Made by a program: the position numbers and the translations under genes. From Euprymna scolopes (lineage: Eukaryota; Mollusca; Cephalopoda; Sepiida; Sepiolidae), in contig CM044495.1 in NCBI GenBank assembly GCA_024364805.1, positions 96,551,742 to 96,572,814 of the forward strand: a stretch of DNA of 21,073 nt, in the 5' to 3' direction. Positions 1-10,332 of this stretch are shown here, piece by piece. Numbering within the stretch: position 1 is the stretch's first letter; every line of letters begins with the position of its first letter. Below the pieces are notes generated by a model, which ran no database searches, was not told the origin of the DNA, and was given only the letters and a program-made list of their open reading frames with translations.

Positions 1-250
1 ACATGCAAAATTTCAGCTAGATTAGGCAACTGAAAGTGGGTCACGGGCATTATTTATTGCACGCCCCTCGTAAACTAACCAAATAAAAAGCAAAACTCAG
101 AATATTTGGTCATTTACTGTTTAAAAATAAAACTTGAAACCATGGATATTTTCTATGTGTATTCTTCTAAAAAAAAACCCAAAAAACTCAGAATCTATAT
201 AATTATAAAACTGTGGATATTTTGTTTAAAAAAAAAAGAATGGCAGGTGA

Positions 251-280
251 ATATATATACATATATATATATATATATAT
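251..280. repeat. (AT)n microsatellite
   Basis: An almost pure AT dinucleotide run with one C interruption at 260. It directly precedes a tRNA-like SINE copy. Confidence 0.95.
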
Positions 281-362
281 GAGCATGATTCAGAAGCTAA
301 GGAATAAGAGCAGAGAGTTGTATGTTTTGGTTTCGATTCTAACTGATGGCACTCAAGTCATA
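281..362 (+). mobile_element. tRNA-like SINE, copy A
   Basis: This segment matches a minus-strand segment at 18302-18385. The stretch from TATGTTTTGG (321) through GATGGCAC (352) is identical in the two copies, including a B-box-like TTTCGATTCT. Upstream the similarity is weaker but continues (GAGAGTTGTATG against GAGAGCTATG). A repeated unit of about 80 bp with a Pol III B-box-like core fits a short tRNA-derived SINE or its promoter remnant. The A box is clearer in the other copy. No poly-A tail or target duplication could be assigned. Confidence 0.55.
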
Positions 363-427
363 TATATATTTAGTTTTGATCTCACTACTATATATTAGGT
401 TCAATATAATAATCGATAGAGAATTGT

Positions 428-511
428 CTCTATAATAATAAATATGTAATCTGGATAAAATATCATACTTAAGCGTATCTTATGACTAGGCAATGCCGGG
501 CGGCCTGCTAG
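428..511 (+). mobile_element. 84-bp Helitron-like mini-element, copy A
   Basis: The element starts with CTCTATAATAATAAATATG. It ends in a small GC-rich hairpin (GCC-GGGC-GGC, 495-504) followed by CTAG at 508-511 and then T. A 3' hairpin close to CTRR with insertion before T is the known Helitron terminus; a 5' TC-rich start is also typical. A second copy on the minus strand at 18155-18244 aligns across the full length, including both ends. The base before the 5' end is not the expected A. The unit is very short for a Helitron, so it could instead be the residue of another family. The pairing of the two copies is what I see; the Helitron label is inference. Confidence 0.45.
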
Positions 512-512
512 T

Positions 513-1206
513 ATTATTTAAAATCAAAATAGTATTAAGTAACACTGATCATTATATATGCATTGCTTTAGTTAAATAGTAGTGTTATTTAGCATCACAT
601 TTCTTTCAAATACTATTTAAGATATTGTAAACAGAGACACAACATTAAATTGCAGTAGTTAATTATAAGAATTATTGTCAGTTTATAATAAAATCAAAAT
701 AATGGATGATAATAAATAACAACTTAAGTCAGGAAAAAATAAATTACCCAAATCACAAAAAAAAAAAAAAAAAAAAAAAAAATCTTCATAAATCGAAAAC
801 AACTTTGTAACTTTTATAAATATGAGCCTTTTTTTTTTTTTTTTTTTATCTCACCATAATTCTACCCATCATTTTCTTTCGGTTTCTTATATCTTGATTT
901 TTTTTTTTTTGGTTCTCTATATCCCAGCACGCACATTATGACATCATATTTTCAATCTATATCAACTTATGAATATAAATAAATCATTCCCGTCCATGAA
1001 AGAAATTGATATAAATCTGAAATAAATTTGACATTAACTCTCCCAATGAGTAAATTAAAGCTTCACTGTTAACTGATTGATTTTGTTTAATATAATACAC
1101 ACTCACACACTACTAAATGTCAATAGTAGAAAGCTTAAAAAAAATATTTGGATATAATTGTACATGTTTGCTTTCATAAGCAACACAATTTTGTTTAGTT
1201 GAGCTG
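513..1206. other. AT-rich non-coding stretch
   Basis: This stretch holds only low-complexity DNA: a poly-A run at 757-782, a poly-T run at 829-847 and further T runs near 899-911. I see no gene or recognisable element. Confidence 0.7.
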
Positions 1207-1207
1207 A

Positions 1208-1330
1208 TGACCGAGATGTCCTAATGGTTACCAGCATAAATTATGTAATTGAAAATATGAGTTCAAGTCTAATAAGTTTTTATATGCCAGTTGATGAACT
1301 AATACACTTTGGTGTGCCTGTTCTAATAAA
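1208..1330 (+). mobile_element. Decayed tRNA-headed SINE
   Basis: An A-box-like TGTCCTAATGGTTA (around 1217-1230) resembles the tRNA Glu/Asp/Gly D-arm. About 30 bases further on there is a B-box-like AGTTCAAGTCT at 1260-1270. The spacing suits an internal Pol III promoter. The following ACAC/GTGT mini-hairpin around 1302-1316 may belong to the SINE body. The acceptor stem cannot pair convincingly, so this is not a tRNA gene. Its family is unknown and no poly-A tail is visible. Confidence 0.5.
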
Positions 1331-1706
1331 GAGGACAATGTGATGCATCAAATGAGTGCTATTTACTCATCTTTCTACTTTCATTCATATAAAGTGCATC
1401 TTCAGGCCACACAACCTGCAGTGATTCTCAAAGCAGCAATCTGAAATTCATGATATAAAGATTTATGATCCACTAACAGGTCTCTTGTAGTTTTGTGGAT
1501 GTCTTTGATCAAGCCAAAGCTATGAGAGATAACTCCAAAATAAAATCATCTACACTTGCCTATTAACTACAAGCACATCTTTTTTGTGAGGATGGAGACA
1601 AGTCTATTTTGAGTTGGCCTTTTTAATTGCTGACCACATATTCTGCAACAGCTTATTGTCTTGATCTTGGTCCCCTTGCGACTGGACCACAGCCATTACT
1701 GCAAAG

Positions 1707-1835
1707 ATGGTGGTGAACCAAGAACTAACATTAATACTCCAATAATGTTCCTTATTGCTCAGTTGACAATCATTCCATCTAATTAACCCTTATCCTTTAG
1801 TGGCTCCTTATCTTGCTAAGTGGTGAGTCCCCGCC
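1707..1835 (+). mobile_element. Possible old copy of the LINE 3' tail
   Basis: GGTGAACC near 1711, ACTCCAATA near 1736, AACCCTTATCC near 1785 and TAAGTGGTGAGTCC near 1818 occur in the same order and spacing as in the better tail copy at 14529-14667. There is no poly-A tail and the bases in between are heavily diverged. It could be an older copy or a related subfamily. Confidence 0.35.
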
Positions 1836-1845
1836 CCAATGGATG

Positions 1846-3900
1846 GAGAATCAACCTGTTCAGTCATCAGAGATCTCATTAGCAAGGAGGATTGATTTGA
1901 GGCATTATCCTTTCCAGCTGACTGAGAGAAGCAAAACCATCTTGAGAACGATATAAAACCATGACTTCCCTCTAACTTGGGATAAAATAAAAAAATTATA
2001 TTCAATGAACCATGTAGGAAAAAAACATACATACATATCCATTTCATAGTCTTATTTCCCATTGGTTATGAGTCTGTTTTCTTGCTGCATGTTATCTCAG
2101 TTTCCAAGTGTCGATCTTAAACATTGATCTTGTTCAAATTCTATTGTCAAAGATTCTTGTTGATGGTTGGCATCTAAGCTTCTTTTTTTTTTTTCGGGGG
2201 TGGGGTGGATGGAGTATCCAACATTTCTGCGATCTTCCACCTAATAATTACATTTCTTTTAAATCCAAGAATCGTTTCTCTAAACAGGGCCAAACCAATC
2301 CAGCTAATTGACTATGATGAACTAACCAAGCTATCGTATATTTTCCACTTTTCCAAGAGCTGATAGACCGGGTTTGATCAGACTCAACATTGGATATGAT
2401 TATTGCTGTGTCATTACGCTGAAGACAGACAAGTGAGGATGAGGTGTATGGCCAGCTTCTATCCCCCATACAGCATTATGCTCCCAACACAGCTGTTATA
2501 CACCATTCCTATGGCAGTGAGAGGAATAGCTTGAGATGTTAAGACTAGTAATATATGCCTCATAAAATGAGCATACCAAAGAGAGAAGCGTACAGGCGAA
2601 CATAAAGGAAGAGAGTCTAAAGAAACAAAGACTAGTCCCTTTTATGTTGAGTTTGAAACTGACAACATCAATGTTTTCTTGATCTTCTGTAACACACACA
2701 TAGAAATAAATATTATGCTCTTATTTTGAGTTTTCTTTATAATCGACCACTTTGCAGAGGTTCTCTCTCACAAACCTTACACACACATGATAGATGGAGA
2801 TGATATTAAAATGTAAAATATTAAAATATATTTTATTGTAGTTTGATGGTATCATGAATCATCAGAAATATCTCAAATTTTGAACCAATCACAAAGAAAA
2901 CCATGAAACAATGTAGCTCTGATATAATGAGATTTACCAGATCATACACAAATAACAAGAACCGCAAATAAGGGCTTCACTTTAAAAAATTAACATTTTT
3001 CTGTGCTCATAAGTTCAGTTATATTATCTGTTAACCATGATATTGTGTTTTTGATTGCTTGGAAGGATTTTGAGGTCTAAATTAGTAATACCAAAGGAAG
3101 TAGAGAACAAGGCACATTCTGCTACTTAATCTGACAGTCATAGTTTTGAAATCAGTAATTAATAGATTTCTCCTATGTCAATCAATATAAAACTTATATG
3201 ACTGGATTCAGAAGAAAATTTTCTTTAAAATGTTATTTTAACATTTTTGTTGTGATTTGTATATTCCAAGAAATTTTTATTTAATTCCGTCTATTAACAA
3301 CGAAACACGCTGTCATGGTTTGTCTACGAACGGTAGTTGATTTTTCAGACGCATGTGCTTTAGATCTTTTCATATAAATACTCGACACGGAAATGACGTT
3401 CCATATTTTTAAAACAATAAGAGAAAAGAATTGTCATTATCACGAGATTGAACAATTTTTAACTGGTAGTTAAAAGTTAGAACATCTTGAAGTTAAGGTT
3501 TTCTAGTACAAAAATAAATCAAGATAGAAACTTCGATCCCAACGATATGTAATAGTGAATATGTTTATTTCTTTTGTTATAAAATTTGAAAAGAATTAGT
3601 TAATAATTTTTTTCATTATGCATCAATAGAAATGATAGTGAGCATCGATATTTGTTTTGTTTTAGTGCCGTCTGTCACGTGTGATGCCATCATGTAAATT
3701 CATAACAAAATGTTTGTTTACAAAGTGGCTTACAGCAAGAAGATATACATTTATTTTTATTTTGAATTATTTAGAAAACATCAGTTTTTGATTATGAAAA
3801 GAACAAGAATATTTTGGTAATGTTCTATTTTAGCGTCGGAAAAAAAAGTTTTTTAAAAATATATTCAATTCAAACAAAAAATTGAATAGAAGAAGGTTTG
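1846..3900. other. AT-rich DNA without recognisable features
   Basis: Only short open frames (under 85 codons) without family resemblance, consistent codon bias or clear splice context. A T10-plus run next to a G-rich patch lies at 2183-2206. I see no gene here. Confidence 0.6.
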
Positions 3901-3906
3901 GTGCTT

Positions 3907-4097
3907 TATGCACTTATGTTACCATGTTATTTAAAAAAAAAATAGTATTTTCAAGTTAAATTCAAGTTTTACGATATCTTTTTATTGTTATTAAATTGTT
4001 AAGTGAAAATACAGAATATAAAACACCATCCCCTCCCAATCTTAAGAGTGGATTTCTAAATAATAACATTATTTTAGCATGGTAACGTAAGTGTATA
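3907..4097. mobile_element. Inverted-repeat element, MITE-like
   Basis: The left arm at 3907-3926 and the reverse complement of the right arm at 4078-4097 agree at 18 of 20 positions (shared core GTTACCATG). The span is about 190 bp with an AT-rich interior and no coding capacity. A related TTAGCATGG motif recurs near 4373. This fits a small non-autonomous DNA element, but no target-site duplication is clear and the superfamily cannot be named. Confidence 0.4.
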
Positions 4098-4399
4098 AGT
4101 ATCGAAAGTTTATTTGTATAAAAATAAATGAAAAACACGCTTAAACAGGATAGGAATGTTTAATACAACAAATAAAACGTCCAAAAATGTTATCCTTTTT
4201 TTTTTATACATATTTATATTATATTCTGTTACTGTTAATTAATAAATTCTGAAATTTTCTTTAAAATAGGTAGATTTCCTGAATTTTGATAAATTTTCAA
4301 GTGAAGGTTGAGGTCTGCAACTCTAAAACAGAGTCCCCCAAACTTCTGAAACGCTTAATTTAGAAACCCATTCTTAGCATGGGGATACTTAATTTTTTT

Positions 4400-5200
4400 T
4401 AAAATGAAATATAAAATGTAAAATTTAGAATGTTTAGAAAAAAGTTCAATATATGATTTTTATTTTAATACGATAAATTAATTTAATGTACTTGTTTTGA
4501 TTTACCTACAGAGTTTTACTGAAAATCATAAATATTCTAAATTATCTCCCCTTTTCTCATAGAAAACGCTTCCAAAACTGAAAATGAAAATCAGTGGCAA
4601 TCTTAAATACTACATATTTTAATCAGCAAAATACACAACCGAACAGTACAGATAAGTACAACTAGTTTTAGATAAAACAACACAAAAGAAACAATATGTG
4701 CCCGCCTTCATATTTTACAAGGTTATTTTTTTTATGTTTATCAAAGTTTTATCTATATATCAATATATATATTTTCGGTTTATGATAAGCCTACCTACTT
4801 GAGCTTGTCATGCTATCTGCTACTCGCATCCGCCAGTGCAAAATTTTCTCTCAACGCCATTTCAAAACGAACTAACAAAGTGTTTAAGCCACATTACAGC
4901 ACAAAGGAGAGCAGAGATGAAAGACACATTAAATGATGAGACACTATTTCTCCTCCTTTTCGCCTGCTTTTGCTTATACTGCTTCCCTTTGATTGAATGC
5001 CATTGTTTGATGAAACCAATTCTCTTTAAAAACAGCGGTAAGAGGGGGGGGGGTGAAGGGAAAAACGTTAAAAATGAATGAAAGCATGCTGGAAGCTGTT
5101 TCTATGAGTGAAATTGGAATGCCACACACTATTAGCATTGCCAGTCAGTAGATCTGGATGATTGATTTTTTTAGAATGTATCAATCAATTACATTCAACC
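4400..5200. other. AT-rich non-coding stretch
   Basis: No recognisable element. An open frame of 81 codons at 4836-5081 has a hydrophobic patch but no family resemblance, and it ends in a low-complexity lysine/glycine tail made by a poly-G run at 5045-5052, so I do not call it a gene. Confidence 0.55.
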
Positions 5201-5226
5201 ATATATATATATATATATATATATAT
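5201..5226. repeat. (AT)13 microsatellite
   Basis: A perfect AT run followed by a short GATA/GAGA stretch. It lies directly 3' of the truncated LINE copy, where that element's tail would be expected. Confidence 0.95.
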
Positions 5227-5258
5227 TAGATAGATAGAGAGAGGAAGAGAATAGTTTT

Positions 5259-5517
5259 AAGAGAATAGCTCAACAAGAACTTGTTTGCATTGAACTTGCA
5301 AATGACCATGTTAGATTCAGTTGGAAAACAACCCTGCAGTATAGAATTCCACATGAGCTAAGTTCTAGAAAAGAAACTTTGTTCATGGAATTTGAGATTA
5401 GTTTTAGGCATAGATAGAGAGTAGGGGGAACTGTTGACAGTGGTTGTAGCTAAACGAGTGTTTATTGTGAATGTTTTGCAGGGGGAAGAACAGTAGCACA
5501 CTTTCCATAAAATAACC
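5259..5517 (-). mobile_element. 5'-truncated copy of the window's LINE (3' coding end)
   Basis: This aligns along its whole length with 10478-10735, which encodes the C-terminus of the LINE reverse transcriptase. Shared blocks in order include CAAGAACTTGTTT, GAAACTTTGTTCATGGAAT (in the other copy GAAGCTTTG...), TTTTAGGCA/TTTAGGCA and the G-rich GGGGGAA. Both lie on the minus strand. It has no long open frame, so it is older or more decayed than the 10-kb copy. The similarity stops near 5517 at the 5' truncation point and near 5259 at the 3' side, where AT and GATA repeats take over. It is a dead-on-arrival LINE fragment. Confidence 0.8.
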
Positions 5518-5710
5518 TGATTGTTTAAAAAATGTTGTATATTAGCAGTAATCTAAGCATGACAAAGGAATTTGAGAAATAAATAGCAGCAAAGAATGTT
5601 ATTCTATTGCTAATGAGACAAGAATAACAAATGAAAATTGACCAGTCAGAAGTAAAGTTTGATTTGTCAGCTAAAATGCTATTTAGGTCTGGCTTTGAAA
5701 TTCCAACAAG

Positions 5711-5752
5711 ATAACTTATACATACGTACATACACACATATATATAAGTTAT
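5711..5752. repeat. Small inverted repeat
   Basis: ATAACTTATA (5711-5720) and TATAAGTTAT (5743-5752) are perfect 10-bp arms around an ACAT-rich loop of 22 bases. A role is unknown. Confidence 0.7.
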
Positions 5753-5759
5753 GTTAAAT

Positions 5760-8368
5760 TATTCGCGAGCATACTATCACGCTGTATCAAAGCTCCTCAG
5801 TGTTACTGAACATACCAGTGCTTCAAGTTGAGATTGAAACGCATTTGTTTTTTTCAATGGTCTGAGCTTTTATCAACCCATCATCAGCACAAGTAAAAAA
5901 AGAACATTTTATTGATTACATAAACAGTATCTGCAGCCATATAGTGCTCTATTCGTCTTTATTGAACAACTTTGCATTATGATTAATGGCAGCTAGTAAT
6001 TTCACTTCCTACACTGCTTAATCCATAAAGAGAGCAAGTGAGCAAGAGTGAGAGAAACTATTATTTATGCATTGTATCCTAAGCAGTAAGGTGCATCATG
6101 TTGCATCCATAAAAGCGTAACTCGAAACAAGATTGTATCTGTCACAATCTGTCAGTGCACATCCGTGATGCAGAAAGTGGCAACTTAGAATAAAGTAATT
6201 TATGCATTATATTACATGATCATATCATCTTCAGAACATGAGTATCAAGATCAGACTAATAAACAAAAAATAAAAATAACGAAAGAATTAAACAAGAGAC
6301 AAAAGGTTAGAGCATTCAACCTTAGATACATAAATACGTATCAAATAACCTGGTATTTCGCTCACAAATTTTTAAAAAATTTTCTACAAACTTCTTAACA
6401 ATTTGTTTAGAAAGTGATCCTCCATATAACACTTTAATTGTGATCATCTACTAGTTAAAACCAACACCTGCAGTGAATAATAAATTATAACTATCATCTA
6501 AAAATGATATCCATTATATAAAGTATTAATTGATATTATTATCGTGCATCTGTACTTAAACTCATAATACTGTGACAAAGAATCAACGAATATGTAAAGC
6601 TACAGTGATCTCCTGAATAAGTAAAATGTAAAAATAAAACACTATGGAGCTAATAATTTAGGAAGATAAGTCAAATAATCCTAGAATTAAATATAGACAT
6701 AAAATTTATTTTTATAAGTTGCTAGAAAAATACTTGTCCCAGGGCAAGTAAAATTCCCTGAATAGAACATTTCACCACTTTTATTTCACCTTACAAAGAT
6801 TAAAATCAGGATTTAATGATACTAAACGTTATGCAGTTATCTTACTAACCACCATACACTTACTTTCATCCTTGAGTGGCATTCTGACATTGATAAGTAG
6901 TGACTCCCTTATTTAAAAAAAAAAAAAAAAAAGAAAATTTTTTTTAAACAACAGCTTGGATTAATGTGTGGATTGATATTTTAATTTTTTTTTTTTTTAT
7001 AGGATTGTTATGAAGTCTTTCTGAAAATTTGAGGAATATTTATTAATTATAGTTAAAATTTACAAAAAAAAAACAACAAAAAAAGAGGTATCTGAATTTT
7101 CACAAAAGACTTCTATCTCTTTTTACTTCTCTTTGTATGAAATTAAACTAAATATGGCTCATATTACGATTTTATGCCTATTAGATGTGTTTCAAAATTC
7201 ATAATGATTGGTTAATTAGTTTAAAAGTGAATCATATACGTACAGATATACAAACATTACTTGTCTATGAAATGTCAGCCTATAGCAGAATTATGGTATT
7301 GGTCGCTTTCCCTTTTTGCAATTCAAATTTGGTTCAAAACATATTTCGTAACCTTTCAAGATTAAAAAGCAAAAAAAATGATAAAGAATAAATAAATTAT
7401 AAAACAAACTATTTACGCCCCCTATCTCCATTTATTGGTCATGTTATTATTGGTTAAGCATCTCTTAAAAATATAATTTTAATCTAAAGGAGATTTAAAA
7501 AGCAAACAAAAACAATTCATCCAAAAATAATTGACAAAGACCAATAATAAAGTGCTGATGCATTATGGGTATTTATAGGGAATTATGTTTTATTTTCATT
7601 AAAAGGATATGAAAGAGAAAAGAAAAGAGAAAAAAAAACAACTTCAAAGAGAAAATATTTAACAATAAAACTGATGCATGAAGTGGGTGCGTGTGTAGGG
7701 GGTATGACTGACTTCAATTGTCCTTCAACTGCCGCTATCAGATCAGACAAATCTTTCATATTTGACTTATGACAGATATCAAGCTAATTCAGTATCCAAT
7801 GAGATGTTGGTATTGACACTAATTCAATTAGTATCAACAGAAATAATAAACATCATATGAAAACATTCGGTTAATTGACTGTAAGAGATAAATTTTGATC
7901 ACCATTAATATCTTTCCTTTTTATTTGTATGTAAACAAAAAATAACATTATATCTATCTTGTTTTCTATCTTTCAGATGAAAAAAAAAAAAAAATAGAAA
8001 ATAAGAAATGAAACGTTGCAGTTCATATCTTAGCAAAGGATTCATGGACAATTTTGTTGATTGAAAACTAAAGCTTTTCTTTTTATTTCTTCTTTCTGAA
8101 ATTTTTAGAAACCAAAATTAGTTAAATTTCAGTGAATTTTGTTTCTATTTTAATTCTAAAAGAGTTAAAATAAAAAGTACAATTTAACACATTGTATCTA
8201 TTTATACGTATTATATATTCTAATACTTCATCTCACAACAACCTTTTCATATTGATGCAAAAACGATACAATATATTTTTAAGTTGTAGATTAAAAAATA
8301 CATGTAAGCATTATCTCCACTTATAAAGTACTGGCAAAATCTAAGATGTCAATGTGTTATTGAGATAT
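5760..8368. other. Long AT-rich stretch without genes
   Basis: I see homopolymer runs (for example A runs near 6917 and 7980, T runs near 6985), small palindromes and short chance open frames. No protein family, RNA gene or element with two ends is recognisable. Confidence 0.55.
7813..7837. repeat. 25-bp near-perfect palindrome
   Basis: TTGACACTAATT (7813-7824) and AATTAGTATCAA (7826-7837) pair at 11 of 12 positions around a single C. It could be a dimeric protein-binding site or chance in AT-rich DNA. Confidence 0.6.
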
Positions 8369-9072
8369 ATAACACCACTCAATAAGTCCGAGGCCTAATA
8401 TGTAGATACAACCTCTAATTAAAAAAAAAAAAAATTAAGTGACCACTGTAGAAAATTGTTTAAACAATGGAAAAATTTTGTGTTGATAAAACGTTGCTTT
8501 CTGAAGAGAAAAGCTACTGTTCAAGCAATACAATGGCTTTATAAGTGTTATTCAAACTCTGCTTAGTTCGAAACAATGGTCAAGAGGTGATATGCTAACT
8601 TTAAATGCGGATGTACAGACACAAATGATTTTGAATTCTCATGTCACTCAAATTTGGTAATTATTCTAGAAAATATCCCAGAAAAAGAGTTCACAGACAC
8701 ATTTTAGCTGGTTCTAAATTCACGCTGTGTAAGATAGCAGAGGAGTTGAAGATATGAGAATGTACTGCATGAACTATTTTCATTAACATTTGACAACGCG
8801 AAAGCTATGACCTAAGTTTGTGCAAATCGATCAAAAATAAAAATTAATGATTCAAAGCACTATTTGCAATGGTTTCTATACAACATGAGGTTTTGTATCA
8901 ATATACGACAATGGATGAAACATGGATACACCACTTCACTGCAGTCAAATTGGTACAAATTAGCATCAAATTGTTGGAGAAGCATTGGAATCAATGTATA
9001 AACCTAGAAGACTATATTAATGAATAAACTTAAATTTCACCTAAAATTTGTTGTTTTATTAATTAGGTATAA
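8369..9072 (+). mobile_element. Internally deleted mariner transposon fossil
   Basis: A Tc1/mariner DNA transposon of about 700 bp, against roughly 1.3 kb for a complete mariner. The left end carries CAATAAGTCCGAGGCCTAA, like the terminal repeat of many mariners. The right end, read on the minus strand, begins near ATACCTAATTAATAAAAC and is only loosely similar to the left end. A decayed transposase gene lies between them. The central part of the gene is missing. A 5S-derived SINE lies immediately to its right, perhaps inserted in or next to its end. The exact ends and the TA duplication are uncertain. Confidence 0.75.
8467..9027 (+). pseudogene. mariner transposase pseudogene
   Basis: Mariner transposases cut and paste the element using a DDD/E-type catalytic domain. 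Translation from the ATG at 8467 reads MEKFCVDKTLLSE, a typical mariner N-terminus. Around 8738-8756 the frame reads KIAEELKI, as in the DNA-binding helices. At 8911-8940 it reads MDETWIHHFT, the hallmark that holds the first catalytic aspartate. The C-terminal residues WKHWNQCI and EDYINE before the stop at 9025-9027 match the usual mariner end. The frame is broken several times by small indels and stops (for example soon after codon 16 and after VKLVQI). The region between the DETWIHHF block and the C-terminus, about 170 residues that hold the second and third catalytic acids, is deleted. It cannot encode an active enzyme. Confidence 0.8.
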
Positions 9073-9074
9073 CA

Positions 9075-9335
9075 GTCACAGAACAGTAGACCATAGGTTT
9101 TTACATCAGAGTTTCGTTCTCCTAGATACATGTCTTAACGAAGACTGGGGGTGCATCTCTCCCAGTGAATTAATGCCCTCCTAGATACCAACCTGGAAAT
9201 TTCTACGACTCAACGTGGTACATACAGTGCCTACACTTCTCAAATGGTCACCCATCTGGTATTGGCCAAGCTCAACGTTGCTGAACTTCGGTGATATGGC
9301 AAGAACCGGTGTGTCAACGTGATTGTGCCGTATGC
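9075..9335 (-). mobile_element. 5S rRNA-derived SINE (SINE3 type), copy 1
   Basis: Minus-strand positions 9335 down to about 9219 match 5S rRNA. CACACCGGTTCT, ATCACCGAAGTTCAGCAACG and CAGATGGGTGACC correspond to conserved 5S blocks, including the box A and box C internal promoter. The 3' part (9218 to about 9075) is non-5S body, ending in an AATAAAACAACAAA-rich stretch that may already belong to the neighbouring mariner. 5S-headed SINEs are known from fish and other animals and are copied by LINE machinery. The body differs from the neighbouring copy 2, so this is a different subfamily or a more decayed member. Confidence 0.75.
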
Positions 9336-9655
9336 AAAAAACAAAAATAAATAAATAAAATAAAGGCTCCTTCAGTCTTTGAGACTATGGACACCCACGT
9401 AGGGGTGCCTGCACATAAAATTTTTGTGGCAGATGGTGTGCAATCTCCAACCACACCTGTCCTGAGTCAACTTGTTAAATACCAGTGGCAAGTAAGATTC
9501 ATACAGGACGACTGGAAACAAATGCCGAGATAAGTGGAGAGCACATACAGCACCTAGAATTCCCAAATATCACCCATCTGGTAATAACTGGGCTCAGCTT
9601 GCTTAACTTTGGTGATCTGATGAGAACCGGTGTGTCAATACGATTATGCCATATA
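9336..9655 (-). mobile_element. 5S rRNA-derived SINE (SINE3 type), copy 2
   Basis: Minus-strand positions 9655 to about 9543 match 5S rRNA. ACACCGGTTCTCATCAGATC, CAAAGTTAAGCAAGC and CCAGATGGGTGA align with the canonical 5S sequence, and the alignment ends in GGTGCTGTATG, like the 5S 3' end. About 180 bases of unrelated body follow, down to AGACTGAAGGAGCC near 9365. The tail is a (TTTA)n/T-rich simple repeat at about 9336-9363, which touches the 5S start of copy 1. The box A and box C promoter regions are largely intact. An open frame of 64 codons across it is spurious. Confidence 0.85.
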
Positions 9656-9671
9656 TAATAAAGATATTAAA

Positions 9672-10159
9672 ATAAAACAATTTAAAAAAAATTTTAAGTA
9701 CCGTTTAAATTCCTGGAAAACTCAACCAAAGTGAACATATTGCAGACTAAGCACTTGCAGGAGACGACTTTTTGCTAGAAAATATACAGCTATACAAGAG
9801 AATTCAACTATATATTGGTTGAAAAACAAAAGCGAAAAAAACTTAACTTAAATTGTTACATAGAAAACAGGGATCATCAGCTACTTACCATGCAGATGTT
9901 TTGGGAATTAAAAAACAGAATAGCTGTTAAATACATAGCTCTCCAGTGGAAAATACCACTTTCCCAATAACAAAATGTAGACACACAATCCAGTTCCTAT
10001 TTATACTAATATGTTAATAAAAAAATATACAATACTATATATTTCCTCAAAACCTCTGGCCTTGATGGAGGGGAGACTAAAACTTGCTGCTATGGTTACA
10101 AATGATTTGAAATAACAGGAAGGGAAGACTTGATTCTAAATATTTCTCATATGTTATAT
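9672..10159. other. AT-rich stretch before the gap
   Basis: No gene is visible. A segment at 10053-10100 read on the minus strand (AGTCTCCCCT, AGGCCAGAG) weakly resembles 11871-11930 and might be a relic of the same repeat. Confidence 0.4.
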
Positions 10160-10332
10160 NNNNNNNNNNNNNNNNNNNNNNNNNNNNNNNNNNNNNNNNN
10201 NNNNNNNNNNNNNNNNNNNNNNNNNNNNNNNNNNNNNNNNNNNNNNNNNNNNNNNNNNNNNNNNNNNNNNNNNNNNNNNNNNNNNNNNNNNNNNNNNNNN
10301 NNNNNNNNNNNNNNNNNNNNNNNNNNNNNNNN
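10160..10332. other. Assembly gap (173 N)
   Basis: A run of N. It ends exactly at a poly-T run, which probably caused the gap. Nothing can be said of its content. Confidence 1.

Noticed and set aside
491-512. Similarity of GCCGGGCGG to the start of 7SL/Alu
   Set aside because: Only nine bases agree, and the second copy at 18155-18244 lacks them, so the Helitron-like terminus is a better reading.
4836-5081. 81-codon open frame with a hydrophobic stretch
   Set aside because: No family resemblance, no splice signals that fit, and the C-terminus is low-complexity from a poly-G run.
5833-5887. Possible hammerhead on the minus strand (CTGATGA at 5887-5881, GAAA further on)
   Set aside because: The bases between CTGATGA and GAAA do not form a proper stem II and extra bases interrupt the core.
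9372-9566. 64-codon open frame on the minus strand
   Set aside because: It lies entirely within a 5S-derived SINE, including part of its 5S head.
9219-9655. Functional 5S rRNA genes
   Set aside because: Both copies have many changes from 5S and are fused to SINE bodies.
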